Positions 1 to 11,491 of a stretch of 64,000 nt of DNA are shown in pieces. The position numbers and the translations under genes were made by a program. The notes under the pieces were generated by a model that saw nothing but the letters and a program-made list of their open reading frames with translations, had not been told where the DNA came from and ran no database searches. The DNA is from Aspidiotus rigidus (taxonomy: Eukaryota; Arthropoda; Insecta; Hemiptera; Diaspididae): the NCBI GenBank assembly GCA_035079385.1, contig JAVHKY010000001.1:2915501-2979500 (forward strand), in the 5' to 3' direction. Numbering within the stretch: position 1 is the first letter of the stretch; each line of letters opens with the position of its first letter.

Positions 1-1290
1 CTTTTAATACATTCGATATGTCTGCGAAACGTTTCAGTGGCAATAAATTGTATCGTTTTTCGCGAGGTTTTTGCCCTATTCATGAATAGGGTCAGTCAGT
101 ATAGTCATCAGTCGCTTCAGATTTGTTAATCGTGACCGTTGTAAGAAGCGATTATATATTAATGCTTAAAATATGCTGATGTTAACGAAAGTATTATTCT
201 GATTGATCGATTTCACACAAATATACATATGTACTTACTGGTGACACTTGGAGCAGGTAACTTGTCATTCCGGAAAAATTACCGCCGACCGGCGGAAGAA
301 AGAAAAGTTTAATCAGAAAAGATAAGAATCTGATCAACAGCTGGTTGGTGTTCAAGTATACAGCGGAGACATGGAAATATTCGAAATACGGAGACGGCGT
401 ATGATAATCGTTTTTGTTTGTAATTCAAAATTTTTCTCACCTTCTGGGTTTAATTCAACAAGTTTAGTAACACTTGCGGTCAACGACGGTAGTAGACGTA
501 TACAGTATAATATTCAGGCGTACCTATAATACGAAATTACGTTCCAAAAAACTACTTGATAATTTATACAGTAGATAAAATGTTTTACTGTCTTCTTTAT
601 TCGTCTAATGTCGCACAAAAATACAAAACATTTTAAAAGGGAAGGCCATTTATTCGTTCCATTCGCACCCTCGTTAATGACTACTCGATAAATTAAAACG
701 AGACACACATCTCCTGTTGTATAGTTTCTTCTTCTTAAATTTAACGGATGGTATACCTATATAACTTATCCAACATTCTTTCGAGACGAAAAAATAACTC
801 GTGAACACTTAATTGAAGTATAGGTACCTACGAATAAAAATGGATGTTACTTATATTTTATATTATATACTCAATTGCTGCGGTAATTCTTATGCTCTAC
901 ACACCTGTCTTAGTAACGAGAAGAATTGCAGCTAAAAAATAGAAAAATTCCGCTACAATGGTATCCACAATGATATTTTGCCATCATTTGTAGCCCTGTT
1001 TTATTATTAACATGTTGACTATACAATAAGTTGTCGGAATTAGTATAGCCAATAAACTCAAAGACTTTTCGTCCCAACGAAATTTTTTCTCTCGTTCATC
1101 TAATCTACCTATGCGGTATATCATTCAATTAGAACTACAAATGAGTTTTCCTTCACCTCGCCATAATTTTTCATAATTCAGTTGTCGATGGTTCCTTTTT
1201 GCGCTCTCTCCTTAAAAAGCATGGAGTCGTTCACTCCAAAATCCCTGTATTTTTCCTTTTCATTCGCTCTTTTGCCCCGGTCATCCGCGA
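1..1290. other. AT-rich non-coding stretch
   Basis: I see no gene, RNA or repeat that I can name here. Open frames are short and have no recognisable domain. The position upstream of the omb exons, on the same strand side, suggests intronic or intergenic DNA. Confidence 0.5.
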
Positions 1291-1294
1291 GCCA

Positions 1295-2885
1295 CCACGA
1301 GGAATGAACGTCTGAGGAATGAACGTCTATTTCGCAGCAAATGATCAGGCGGAGGAAGTATCAGCAGTGCTGCCAATTGTAATCTTGTGTTAATGTTTGC
1401 AGACAAGAGTATCGCCGTAGGAACAGAGCACCTTTTTTGGAGCAATTCTTGGACTTGGAAAAATTCTCTGTCTTGGAATATTTTCCGATTCTCGGACTTG
1501 GAAAAATTCTCCAACGTAGAGTATTTTCCAATTGTTGGACTTGGAAATATTTTCAAATTCTTTGACTTGGAAAATATTTTCCAATTCTCCAACTTGGAAT
1601 ATTTTCCAATTCTTGGACTTGACAAATATTTTTCAATTCTTAGACTTGGAAAAATTCTCCGTCATGGAATATTTTCAATTCTCGGGCTTGAAAAATATTT
1701 TTCAATTCGTAGACTTGAGGAAATTCTCCATCTTGGAATATTTTCCAATTCTCGGGTTTAAAAAATATTTTTCAATTCTTGGACTTGGAAAATATTTTTC
1801 CATTCTTGGTCTTGGAAAAATTCTGCGTCTTGGAATATTTTTCAATAGTTGGACTTGGAAGTATTTTCAAATTCTTGGTCTTGGAAAAATTCTCTGTCTT
1901 AGAATAATCTCCAATTTTCGGACTTGAAAAATATTTTCCAATTCTTGGACTTGACAAATATTTTTCAATTCTTAGACTTGGAAAAATTCTCTGTCTTGGA
2001 ATATTTTCAATTCTCGGGCTTGAAAAATATTTTTCAATTCTTGGACTTTGAAAAAATTTTTCCATTCTTGGTCTTGGAAAAATTCTCTGTCTTAGAATAT
2101 TCTCCAATTCTCAGACTTGAAAAATATTTTTCAATTCTCCGACTTGGAAAAATTCTCCAATTAAAAATATTTTCCAATTGTTGGACTTGGAAAATATTTT
2201 CAAATTCTGGGACTTGGAAAAAATTTTTCCATTCTTGGTCTTGGAAAAATTCTCTGTCTTAGAATATTCTCCAATTTTCGGACTTGAAAAATATTTTTCA
2301 ATTCTTGGACTTGGAAAATATTTTTACATTCTTGGTCTTAGAAAAATTCTCCATCTTGGAATATTTTTCAATGTTGGACTTCAAAAAATTCTTCCTCTGG
2401 GAATATTTTCCAATTGACTTGGAATATTTTTTAATTCTCCTCAAACTTCAAAAATAAGTCCAACAGTTGAAAATATTCCAAGTTGGAGAAATGGAAAATG
2501 TTTCTACGTCCAAGAGGAAAATAATTTGAGTTAGAGAATTTTTCCAAGTTTGGGAATTGGAAAACATTTAAAGTTGGAGAATTTTTCCAAGTGAATTGAG
2601 AAATATTTTCAAACCCGAGAATTGGAAAATATTCCAAGTCCGAGATTTTTTCTAGGTCCAAGAATTGAAAAATATTCCAAGTTCAAGAATTTTTCCAACT
2701 CCAACAATTGGAAATCATTCCAAGTCGGAGAATTTTTCCAAGTCCGGAAATTGCTCTTAAAAAGATGCCCCTGTCAGGGAAGATTAACACGACATTACGA
2801 TTGGCAACACTGCTTCCTCCACCTGATCATTCGCTGCAAAATAAACGCTCGTCCACAAGGAGCGCTAGTAAATTTGTGGTTTGTT
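1295..2885. mobile_element. Foldback-type element with minisatellite core
   Basis: The outer arms are inverted copies of each other. The left arm (about 1320-1450) contains CGCAGCAAATGATCAGGCGG and the right arm (about 2740-2870) contains its diverged reverse complement, including TGATCATTCGCTGCAAAATA. Between the arms lies a tandem array of units built on GACTTGGAAAAATT and CTTGGAATATTTTCCAATTC. The array runs in one orientation from about 1440 to 2445 and in the opposite orientation from about 2450 to 2750, so the whole element can fold back. No transposase frame is present, so it would be non-autonomous. Drosophila Foldback and Galileo elements have the same plan of long inverted repeats made of tandem units. 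The outermost borders are not sharp: the left end has a short duplicated stretch (GAGGAATGAACGTCT twice). The superfamily cannot be assigned. Confidence 0.7.
1440..2750. repeat. Minisatellite array, basic unit about 26 bp
   Basis: This is the core of the foldback element. Units read roughly GACTTGGAAAATATTTTC plus AATTCTTG, with 43-bp and longer variants. Polarity switches near 2446: upstream units read GACTTGG and downstream units read CCAAGTC. Open frames through the array on both strands arise from the repeat and are not genes. Confidence 0.85.
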
Positions 2886-2946
2886 CAACACATGAAAGAA
2901 ACGTTCTCCTCATGTCAGTCATGTGTACAAGTCGACATTATATTTC

Positions 2947-2987
2947 GTTAGGATTGACACACACGTTACATGTGTGTCAATCCTAAC
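2947..2987. repeat. Short perfect hairpin
   Basis: A 17-bp arm, GTTAGGATTGACACACA, at 2947-2963 is followed by a 7-base loop and its exact reverse complement at 2971-2987. Weaker pairing extends outward (ATATTTC against AAAATAT). It lies just outside the foldback element and could be a terminator-like structure or a small palindromic insertion. No function is assigned. Confidence 0.8.
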
Positions 2988-2996
2988 AAAATATAT

Positions 2997-5900
2997 TGTT
3001 CAACACAAATAGACTTCTTGGCTTTTTGCTAACCCGGATGTGCAGAAAGAAAGAAAAAAAAAATCGAAATAACACGCGAATGAAGTGAAGTTGAGTTAAT
3101 TATCATCTGATCTAATTTATAAATTTTGTGTTTTCCAACATATTGTCATGGTGTCTAGGTTTGGCAAGTTTGGGAAAAGTCATAAACTTCAAAAGTAGGT
3201 CAGAAAGTTTGGAAATAGTCAGAAAATTTACCAATATTTCAGAAAAGTCCGGAAAAAATTGAGATGATTCGCGATCAAATCTTCTTACAAGACCAAATAT
3301 TATTAGAATCCATGCGTTATCAATTTTACTATAGCGCTCTCTGTGGAGTTGTAGCTTAGGGAGCTAGGGCAGTGTGCAGTCGTCCTTTGCGTCAGCGTGT
3401 ACGTAATGTCGTGATGTTGAGAACAGCAGTACTGTAGGCAAAATGAGCGTGATCTATGTGATATTTAATACTATGAAGTGTGAAGTCTTACTTACAAGGA
3501 ATAGTACGGGATCATTTTTGAATAGCTCAAATGAAAAATGCTACCTAGCTGCAAATGAATTGATCTCAATTAAGTATTGAATTCTTGAGTATCATTTGAT
3601 GAGTATAATTGAGATACATTTGACGGAACCAACCAACCACCAAAAAAAAAAAGTTTGAAAAAAGTCAGGAGTATTTAATTATCCCTACTTATAGACACTA
3701 TGATTGTGTAGGATAGCAGAAATCATTCTCAATTTGGCTTCATTTCGATGTTATTTAGAATTTTTCATTTCTTTTATGAACGTAATAGCAGGGCTTGTAT
3801 CCCGTTGGACAAAAACTTGAGACTGCTTCTACAGAGCTGCCAGTCCATATTATATGTAGTTAAAGGGTAGCTAACTTCTGTATTTGCAAATTTGTGCAAA
3901 GGGTCCACCCCCTAGAGACAAAACAAATACTATTATGCCGATAGGTGCAATTTCGGCAAAAAGGGTGAAGATGTTGGAAAAGTTCTCTGAAGTTGATAAT
4001 TATTATAACTACATCATTCTGTACCTACAATATTTTGGGTGGTAGAGTTGATTCTACTTGTATGAACTCTAATGGTCAAAAACACCATGTTCATCATTTA
4101 GTCGCCACTAGCGCTCCTACTGGATTCCGTGTTTGCAAATCTTGTTTTTGTCATTTGGCGCTTGTTCTAGATGTGAAAATGGAGTAATTTTCAAACTATA
4201 GATGAGCATATCAAATGCGCTAGCGGAAATTGGTGATTAATAATATTGGTATCATCATTAAAAATGATTTCATAGCGTTATTTGAACCCACATCCAGTAG
4301 GTTCGCTCTAGTTGTAAAAATAAAATCGAGACATACGTGACGACTCCATTTGTCTTCATCATAAACTTTCACTTCAAAGTATCATTGAAATCAAGCACTT
4401 GAAAAAAAAACTGTATTGGGATGGTGAACTCTTGTTTCAGATGAGATTTTCATTTTTGAAATGCGTGAGTTCTATGAAAATGATTGCCAGCCGCTTACTA
4501 GTCCAAACATAGTGCATAAAAAAATCGAATCCTTCGTTTTCAAGGATATCCGCGGGTTTGAAGAAATCGTAAAATTGTAGAAACTGATGGAAGAAGATTT
4601 TTGAAAATCTACTTTCAGATGTTAAAATTATTTTCCAACTCAATCATGAATTTTAGTGATTCATCTGAAGTTGCCTGATCTATGGAAAAATTTTGAGAAA
4701 ACTCGTCTTTTATTTAGCTACTGAATTTTATTTTTGTGTACTAGACTTTTATTCGACGGCAGTGACGACCTTGTAGACATTTTATGATTGTCGGTGGTAG
4801 AAATACTTTGGTTTCGACTGAACCCGTGATAGTTTTAAATCGTTCTCTGAAGTAAAAAGTATCCTTCTTTTTCCTCGTCATTTCTTAACCTTGACGTTTT
4901 CTTAGGAACATGGAGGAGATCGTTTTGACACTTCACTATTCATTTCTTCATCACATTGTCTTGACCAGGAAAGAAAGGGAAGTAAACGGTAGTACAGCAA
5001 GAGGCAGAAATGAGAAAAAAATCTCGCACATTAATTTACTTCATAAATATACGGTGGATGGCAAACACGATACATTTTACGTACGGTTAATTTCCTTTTC
5101 TGACCGTGGCAGAATAATTCGTCGTCATCGTCGCATAAAGACGACAAAATAATTTTTTCAGAACGTTCATTTCCTTCTGTACATGCATGATGCATATATT
5201 GCCAGTGCCTATACTTTTTGTCCCTTCTTTTTTTCTTTTTTCTTCAACCTTTTGTAGGAATCGTAATTATGCAAATTACATTTGCATCGAACTCGACAGC
5301 GATTAATTACTAATTTACATAATTACGTATACCGCATGCAGTTTTTAGCTCATTAATTTTTATTTTGTTTCTCGCGCAGTTTTGCATGTGTTTGTTTTTA
5401 CCTCTTTACGAGTTTACCCGTCCACGTCGCGCGTTTGCAACAAGGCGCGAAGTGAGGTAAGGAAAGGGCGAACAATGTCGCGAATTTTTCTAAATAATTA
5501 TCGGTGTCGGTAAACACATTTATACGTTAGTTTATAAATACTCTTGTATTACAAACTGTTTACATGGTCGCGAGTATGTAAACAAAACGTTCATCATTCC
5601 GTTCCGTACCTATCCGTTTATATAAAATACTCGCGCATAATGCAGCACTCGCGGATTTTGCATTAGATATCCAGTGCTCGCGCGACAAACATCGCTGTGG
5701 GTGCATTGTTGTTTACATACTGCTAATTTTAATGGGCTAAAGACACGCTTCTTTCTACCTTTGCACGTCTTCGCTTCATTACGGAAGTCTTCAAAGGATT
5801 ACATTAAATTAGTTGAAATTTTCGATTAGATTTGTAGCCGATTTGAAATACTTGTATCATGAATGATGAGGGACGTAATGCACTTCCCTCATGCCCCTTT

Positions 5901-6350
5901 ACATTTTCTAAGAATCAAGGACTTATACCCCTTCCTTTTGGTGACGTGCCGGTAATCAGAATACCGAAGAGGTCACCTACGTGATACAGGCACGCAAATT
6001 TTAGTTCCTTTTTTTCGAGTCGACCGGTTTACTTCGGTTCGTGACCGAGCACCTATGGCGTGAGCATCAACCAAAATTGGGGAGCAAAATCGACCAACTC
6101 GAGACCGAAGTCGACTAAAATCACCCTAAGCCACGTCATTGATTTTTTAGCAACATCGACAAAACTCGGAACCGAATTTTAGGAACTTCAAAAACAGCTA
6201 ACTTGAACGATATTTTTTGGTCGCTTAAAGTTACTGACCTAGTGAGTTCAGATCGTAATCAGCTCTCGACATTTGACCAAAACTTTATGTTCAGGTGAGT
6301 GTATTGTTTTGACTTCGAAAGACACAATACTTACGTGCGGGGGTAATATT
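2997..6350. other. Non-coding stretch, mostly unassigned
   Basis: No gene is recognised. Around 4098-4125 there is a CACTAGCGCTCCTACTGG phrase similar to the arm of the hairpin MITE at 22.6 kb, so a decayed relative may lie at about 4090-4240. The remainder is AT-rich, with T-rich runs near 5220-5250. Confidence 0.4.
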
Positions 6351-6496
6351 AAAGGAGGGCGGTTGTTGGTAAATGAAAAACTCAAGCGAAAAATTTGATC
6401 ACCTCGTCGGGATCCGAACCCGAGCGGGTTCGGATCCCGACGAGGTGATCAAATTTTTCGCTCGAGTTTTTCATTTACCAACAACCCTCCTCCTTT
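6351..6496. repeat. Near-perfect 146-bp palindrome
   Basis: Arms of about 71 bp (6351-6421 and 6426-6496) flank a 4-base centre (GAGC). The inner part of the arms is perfectly paired apart from one base (CTCAAGCG against CGCTCGAG). The outer part pairs AAAGGAGGG with CCTCCTTT. The centre reads CCGAACCCGAGCGGGTTCGG, so each strand carries GGTTCGGATCC, one base from the RNA polymerase III B-box consensus. It could be a MITE, a recent inverted duplication or a hairpin RNA locus. No tRNA fold with an A box was found. Confidence 0.85.
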
Positions 6497-6589
6497 GTTT
6501 TGACATATTTTTTATCTTTTCTGAACCCCCACCCCAATTTCAAAATTTGCATCCGGGTATCCGTAAGGCCATTATCTTAGGGCTTGGAA

Positions 6590-6860
6590 GAATTCTCGGG
6601 TTCTTCAACGGAATTGAACGAGGGATGGCAGGAAACCTGTTTTATGGGGCACGTGGTATCAGAAAATTGTAGATTGTGACGTTAAAGGGAGCTATATAAT
6701 GGGAGAAGAAGTTGAAAAAAGACTGATCTAGGACGTCATCAGATTGCGATGTCACAAGGCTGACCCATGACGTCATCAATCTGTGACATCACAGCCTCCA
6801 CCTTCAAGCTATGTATGATAGGAGGGGGACTTGAAAAGTTTTTGAGTTCCGATCAATAAT
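6590..6860. mobile_element. Decayed copy of the minisatellite element family
   Basis: The segment includes AAACCTGTTTTATGGGGC (a terminal phrase of the family), a region with GACGTCATCA twice, and a single partial unit ending TATGATAGGAGGGGGACTTG. The same order of pieces occurs at 29.29-29.46 kb, which shows that both are copies of one repeat. Borders are approximate. Confidence 0.55.
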
Positions 6861-9631
6861 AACCGTTACCTGCCGTAAAACAAAAATAAAGATGTACAGT
6901 AAAAAGCTTCGTATCTTTGCTCTCCCCTTTCCTCTACTTCCAATATTTGCGTCTACCTATGTTCGTTCGTATGTGGGGCTAGTGAAGTGAAATAGACATA
7001 TGAAACATAATTTTCATTTTTTGAGCTGCAACAAATTCCTTTTTCAGCATTTTATATTCTTGTAACACTAGGGACGTAAATTAATATCATCGACGTAAAA
7101 TGCTGTCATTCAAGTACACAAAAATGATGCGATTGCAGCCAGTAGCTGTCAACCTAATCGTATACAAGATGGAGGTTCATTATTTCTGTCCTATTTTGAT
7201 AGTAAGTCGACATGAACTGAGGAATGTACAAGAAAAGCTCGACCCTCGTCCTGTCTCAAGAAGCGAAGTCGCTTGTTTTAAGATAACACTCTGGGAACTT
7301 ATCTATATTTTTGTCACTAAAATAAAAATAAGAAATCATGAATCATGTAAGAAACCTCTAAATTATCGTACAAGAACTCTGATAACTTATACATATGCCC
7401 TAGTTATGAAATAATTATTAGTTTCGAGAGCGGCCTCTCTGCTCATGGAAAATCTCGAGTAAACAGAGGATACAGACAATTTTATTTAGCTAGTAAGATT
7501 TGCGATTACATTTTTCGATTTCCGCTTCGTAGCTGACGTCACAAGAAAACATTCCAGTACAACTTCTAAAACGTTATTTTTAATACATAAAATACGAAAG
7601 CTGTTAAATTACACAAGTGTCTGTCGACTGAGTTTGGCGCACACCCTTAATGCGATTACCGGTATTTCTTGTAATCTATAACGCAATAGTATAGTATTAA
7701 GTTATAAGCCTTTTCGTTCGTTGCGCGCGACTCCGGCCCACTTTATTACTCGGTGTAGGTCTATTTGCACCCTCTTTTTAATCAGTATCACTTTTGATTT
7801 TGCGCACCTTGAGATTTTCTGGTAGCATCAGCAGAACAAGAAGCGGGATGTACGAGTATATACTTCAACGACGATTAAAAAATTATAATATTCTACGATT
7901 CACCTATACGGCTTCAGCGGGGACGGTAATTAAAATAAAATCAGCCGACAAGACCAAGAGGTTCCGCAGGAGTGTAAGAAAGTGGACCATGTGTGGCTTC
8001 TCGATCAGTCAAACAACCAATTAACGTTAATCTGCGTAAATCCTTGACATTCCTGCGTATAAGAGAGTAAACACGCGATCGTCTGAAAAATCGCCATAAA
8101 ATTGACGGACCATACAAATTTGACGGTTTGAATTTCATTCATATATCCAGCAAGGTAAAACTCAAGACGGTCTTTTTACGACAAAAATTTTACGTAAGTG
8201 GAACGAAAATCATGAATTTTATACTAACGCGACCATCGTTGTCGCGTCGGCACAATCCTCCTTTCTTCTTTTTCTTCTTCTTCTTCTGACAAAAACATGA
8301 ATCGAATTCTTGATCATCTTATCTTCGCATCTAGCCACGAATTCGAGTAAAATGTTAGTTACACCACGCCGTACACGACGTATCAGTGACGGGAAAGGTC
8401 CGTGTCCCCGTAAACTGTATTTCCGTTTAATATTCATCATAGTCGTATAGTATGTAACTTATAAGCAATAGACGAGTACTTTTTTTTTTTTTTTTTTTTT
8501 TTTTCGTTCTGTTCATTTGTTTTTTCCATTTTTTTCCACCTCGTTTCATTCATCTATTCGTATAAACACCTCGATGGTAGGCCCTAGATAACTGCACGTG
8601 CGATGAGACCATCAACAGAAAACGACGACGACTACGACCCGACGTTGACGAAGAGTGCACGCAAAAAAGGAAACCTAGCATTTCGTATGTACTTTGAATA
8701 TCGGTCGTCGTATAATAATTCACGTTCGTTTGATGTCTCGGTAACAAGCTGTCTTATTGTATACATATCAGGAATCTATCTCCATGATAAAATTCCCCCT
8801 AAAATTAAGTCAATTGCCTATGTTTGACACGATGAGGTGAGCGTTATGCAACGTTCGTTATATTCACATGTATATAGCTGCAGGCCATGCGAAGGTAACC
8901 GCTGGAGTGAATTGTATGAAGTAGGTTGACGCGTTTGAATCAGCTGAGAAGAGTGAAGGAAGTTTGATCGATCGATAAGACATTCTGAGAGGACCATCCA
9001 GTACCGGATATTCGTGGACGAAGTAGCAAAGGGCCAATTTTATCAGAGCAATTATGAGACTCAAAACTATCGGCTGAAATATGGAGAGGCGTGAGTGTGA
9101 AAATGTGCAGAAATCAGAGAATGCAGGGAAATCGCAGCAAACCGGAAAGAAATTGACTGCAGTTATACAACGGTTGCGGCTCCCAGACGCTCAAGGAAAA
9201 CTAACAATACTTAACGTATCGTAAATATAATTGTGACTCTAATACGCCATCTATCATCTAGGAATTTCTGACGCCAATCGATATTTTCTCGTTCGAAAAC
9301 ATGGTGATTATGAGGTCATCTTATACAATTTTATATTGCCTGTTCGACACCGTAGAAATATCACTCAAAAGCTGGTTACAAGTACGTTGTTGACCCCCTC
9401 CACATGTCTCTAAGGGTGAGAGAAAGAAATTTGACAAACATATTCTTGTTTCGACAAGGTTTACTCGAGATACAGATATTTCAAGAGGAATTAGGCTGGT
9501 CTTAGAATTCGAACATTCACGTTCTGCGAAATGTCGGCCAAGGATACAAGTTCCAATGTAGCAAAAATCAAAATCTTTCAAGTTTCTGAAGTATGTCAAG
9601 GTCACTGATGAACTCATCGAGCGTGAAAAAA
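6861..9631. other. Non-coding stretch with poly-T tract
   Basis: No gene is recognised. There is a CTT-rich run near 8260-8287 and a 25-base poly-T tract at 8480-8504. A perfect TGACGTCA palindrome lies at 7534-7541, outside any recognised repeat. Short open frames here have no family features. Confidence 0.4.
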
Positions 9632-10062
9632 GGACGGCTTCCTTACAAGGAACGCAGGGAACCTGTCCTATGAGTCAAATGAGATTTGGTATTGAAAATT
9701 CAAGGAAGCCTAGACCAAGATAAAGCTAGTATAAAGAAGGTCTAGACCTACTATAAACCTAGTATAATATAGTTTGAGAGTCTAAATTTTTCTCGAATCT
9801 CCAGCTATAAATGATAGCTCGAGAGTCGAAATTTTTCCAAGTCCCCCTCCTATTGAGAGTCGAAATTTTTCCAAGTCCCTCTCCTATTGAGAGTCGAAAT
9901 GTTTCTAAGTCCCCCTCCTATCATATATAGCTTGAGAGTCTAAATTTTTTCAAGTGCCTCTCCTACCATATATGACTCGAGAGTCGACATTTTTCCAAGT
10001 TTTTTGCTGGACGGCGGACAGCAAATTTCTCAAAAAGTGCCCAATAAAACAGATTCCCTGTT
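9632..10062 (+). mobile_element. Minisatellite-bearing non-autonomous element, copy 1
   Basis: The 5' end is GGACGGCTTCC, followed by AACGCAGGGAACCTG and TGAGTCAAATGAGATTTGG. Next come AGCCTAGACC and AGTATAAAG phrases, then units of the 46-bp minisatellite in CCAAGTCC orientation. The element ends in a GGCGGAC-rich stretch and ACAGATTCCCTGT. This order recurs in the copies at 10.1 and 46.2 kb. It encodes no protein. Confidence 0.7.
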
Positions 10063-10112
10063 GAGATTTCGACTCTCAAGCCATATATGATAGGAGAGGG
10101 ACTTAGAAAAAA

Positions 10113-10728
10113 CGACGGCTTCCTTAACGAAGTTAAACAAGGAGCGCAGGGAACCTGTTTTATGAGTCAAATGGGATTTGGTATTGAAAATTCAAGGAAT
10201 CCTAGACCTAGATAAAGCTAGTATAAAGAAAACCTAGACCTATTATAAGCCTAGTATAATATAGTTTGAGAGTCTAAATTTTTCTCGAATCTTCAGCTAT
10301 ATATGATAGCTCGAGAGTTGAAATTTTTCCAAGTTCTCCTCCTCCTATCATAAATAGCTGGAGAGTTCAAATTTTTCCAAGTCCCCCTTCTATCATGTAT
10401 AGCTCGAGAGTTGACATTTTTTCCATGTCTCCCTCCTATCATATATAGCTCGAGAGTCGAAATTTTTCCAAGTCCCCCTCCTATCATATAGCTCGAGAGA
10501 CGAAATTTTTCCAAATCCCTCTCCTATCATATATGGCTCGAGGGTCGAAATTTTTCTAAGACCCCCTCCTATCATATATAGCTCGAGAGTCGAAATTTTT
10601 CCAAGTCCCTCTCCTATCATATATGGCTCGAGGGTCGAAATTTTTCCAAGTTTTTCGCTGGACGGCACACGGCGGACGGCGCACGCCAGATTTCTCAAAT
10701 AGCTCCCCCTAAAACAGGTTCCCTGTTA
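10113..10728 (+). mobile_element. Minisatellite-bearing non-autonomous element, copy 2
   Basis: It begins CGACGGCTTCCTTAACGAAG and ends AAAACAGGTTCCCTGTT. It carries more minisatellite units than copy 1, each with TTTTTCCAAGTCCC and TATCATATATAGCTCGAG. An inner AGGGAACCTGTTTTAT near the 5' end is the inverted match of the 3' terminus. A single orphan unit (10063-10112) separates it from copy 1. Confidence 0.75.
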
Positions 10729-11491
10729 AAATTTCGACTCTCGAGCTACATATGATATGAAAGGGACTTGGAAAAATGTCAACTCTCGAGCTATCATTTA
10801 TAGCTGGAGATTCGAGAAAAATGGAACCCGCTATCTATTTTGTTAGGAGATTATATCCTCAGAAAACGTCCGCGTCCGCGTCCGCAGGTTAGGTTAGGTT
10901 ACGGGACTTAGAAGAATTTCGAGTCTCGAGCTATATATGAAAGGAGGGGGACTTAGAAGAATTTCACGTCTCGAGCTATATATGATAGGAGGGGAACTTA
11001 GAAGAATTTCGAGTCTCGAGCTATATATGATAGGAGGGGGACTTGGACGAATTTCGAGTCTCGAGCTATATACGAGGAGGGGAACTTAGAAGAATTTCAA
11101 GTCTTGAGATACATATGATAGGAGGGGTACTTGGAAGAATTGTGACTTCCGAGCTATATATGATAGAAGGGGGACTTGGAAGAATTTCGTTTCTCGAGCT
11201 ATATATGATAGGAAGGAATGTAGAATGATAATTTCGATTTGAATTATATGACAAGATTATCAACTCAGTTCCACACCACCTGAGAGGTCGAGTTAAGGAA
11301 TTGCGGGTTCCCCGCTGCCATTGCAACGTCTGCAATGGCTTCTAATTTTATTATACTAGGCTTATAGTAGGTCTAGGCCTTCTTTATACTAGCTTTATTT
11401 AGGCTTCCTTGAATTTCCAATACCAAATCCCATTTGACTCATAAAACAGGTTTCCTGCGTTCCTCGTTCAACTTCGTTAAGGAAGCCGTCG
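10729..11491 (-). mobile_element. Inverted copy 3, interrupted by another element
   Basis: Read on the minus strand, this starts CGACGGCTTCCTTAACGAAG at 11491 and continues through the AGCCTA/AGTATAA phrases to about 11346. It is then interrupted and resumes at about 10829 with CTCGAATCTCCAGCTATAAA. The matching uninterrupted sequence near 12.0 kb supports an insertion. It abuts copy 2, so the two form an inverted pair. Confidence 0.6.
10826..11345 (+). mobile_element. Element with AGCGGGTTCCCCGCT ends, nested
   Basis: The left end, GGAACCCGCTATCTATTTTG, resembles the left end of the element at 21.66 kb. The right end, GCGGGTTCCCCGCTGCCATT, is shared with the right end of that element. The interior is a run of 46-bp minisatellite units (ACTTAGAAGAATTTCGAGTC, CTCGAGCTATATATGATAGG). 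The left terminus lacks the first bases. Near the left end are (GTCCGC)3 at about 10869-10886 and three TTAGG units (10888-10904). Confidence 0.65.

Noticed and set aside
1281..2661. Several overlapping open frames of 64-131 codons on both strands
   Set aside because: They are translations of the minisatellite array; the repeated peptides follow the DNA period and occur in multiple frames.
6414..6450. tRNA gene suggested by GGGTTCGGATCCC
   Set aside because: The T-arm-like sequence is the centre of a palindrome; no anticodon arm, D arm or A box in the right place was found.
10888..10904. Interstitial telomere
   Set aside because: Only three TTAGG units are present, inside a mobile element; too short to mark a telomere or fusion point.
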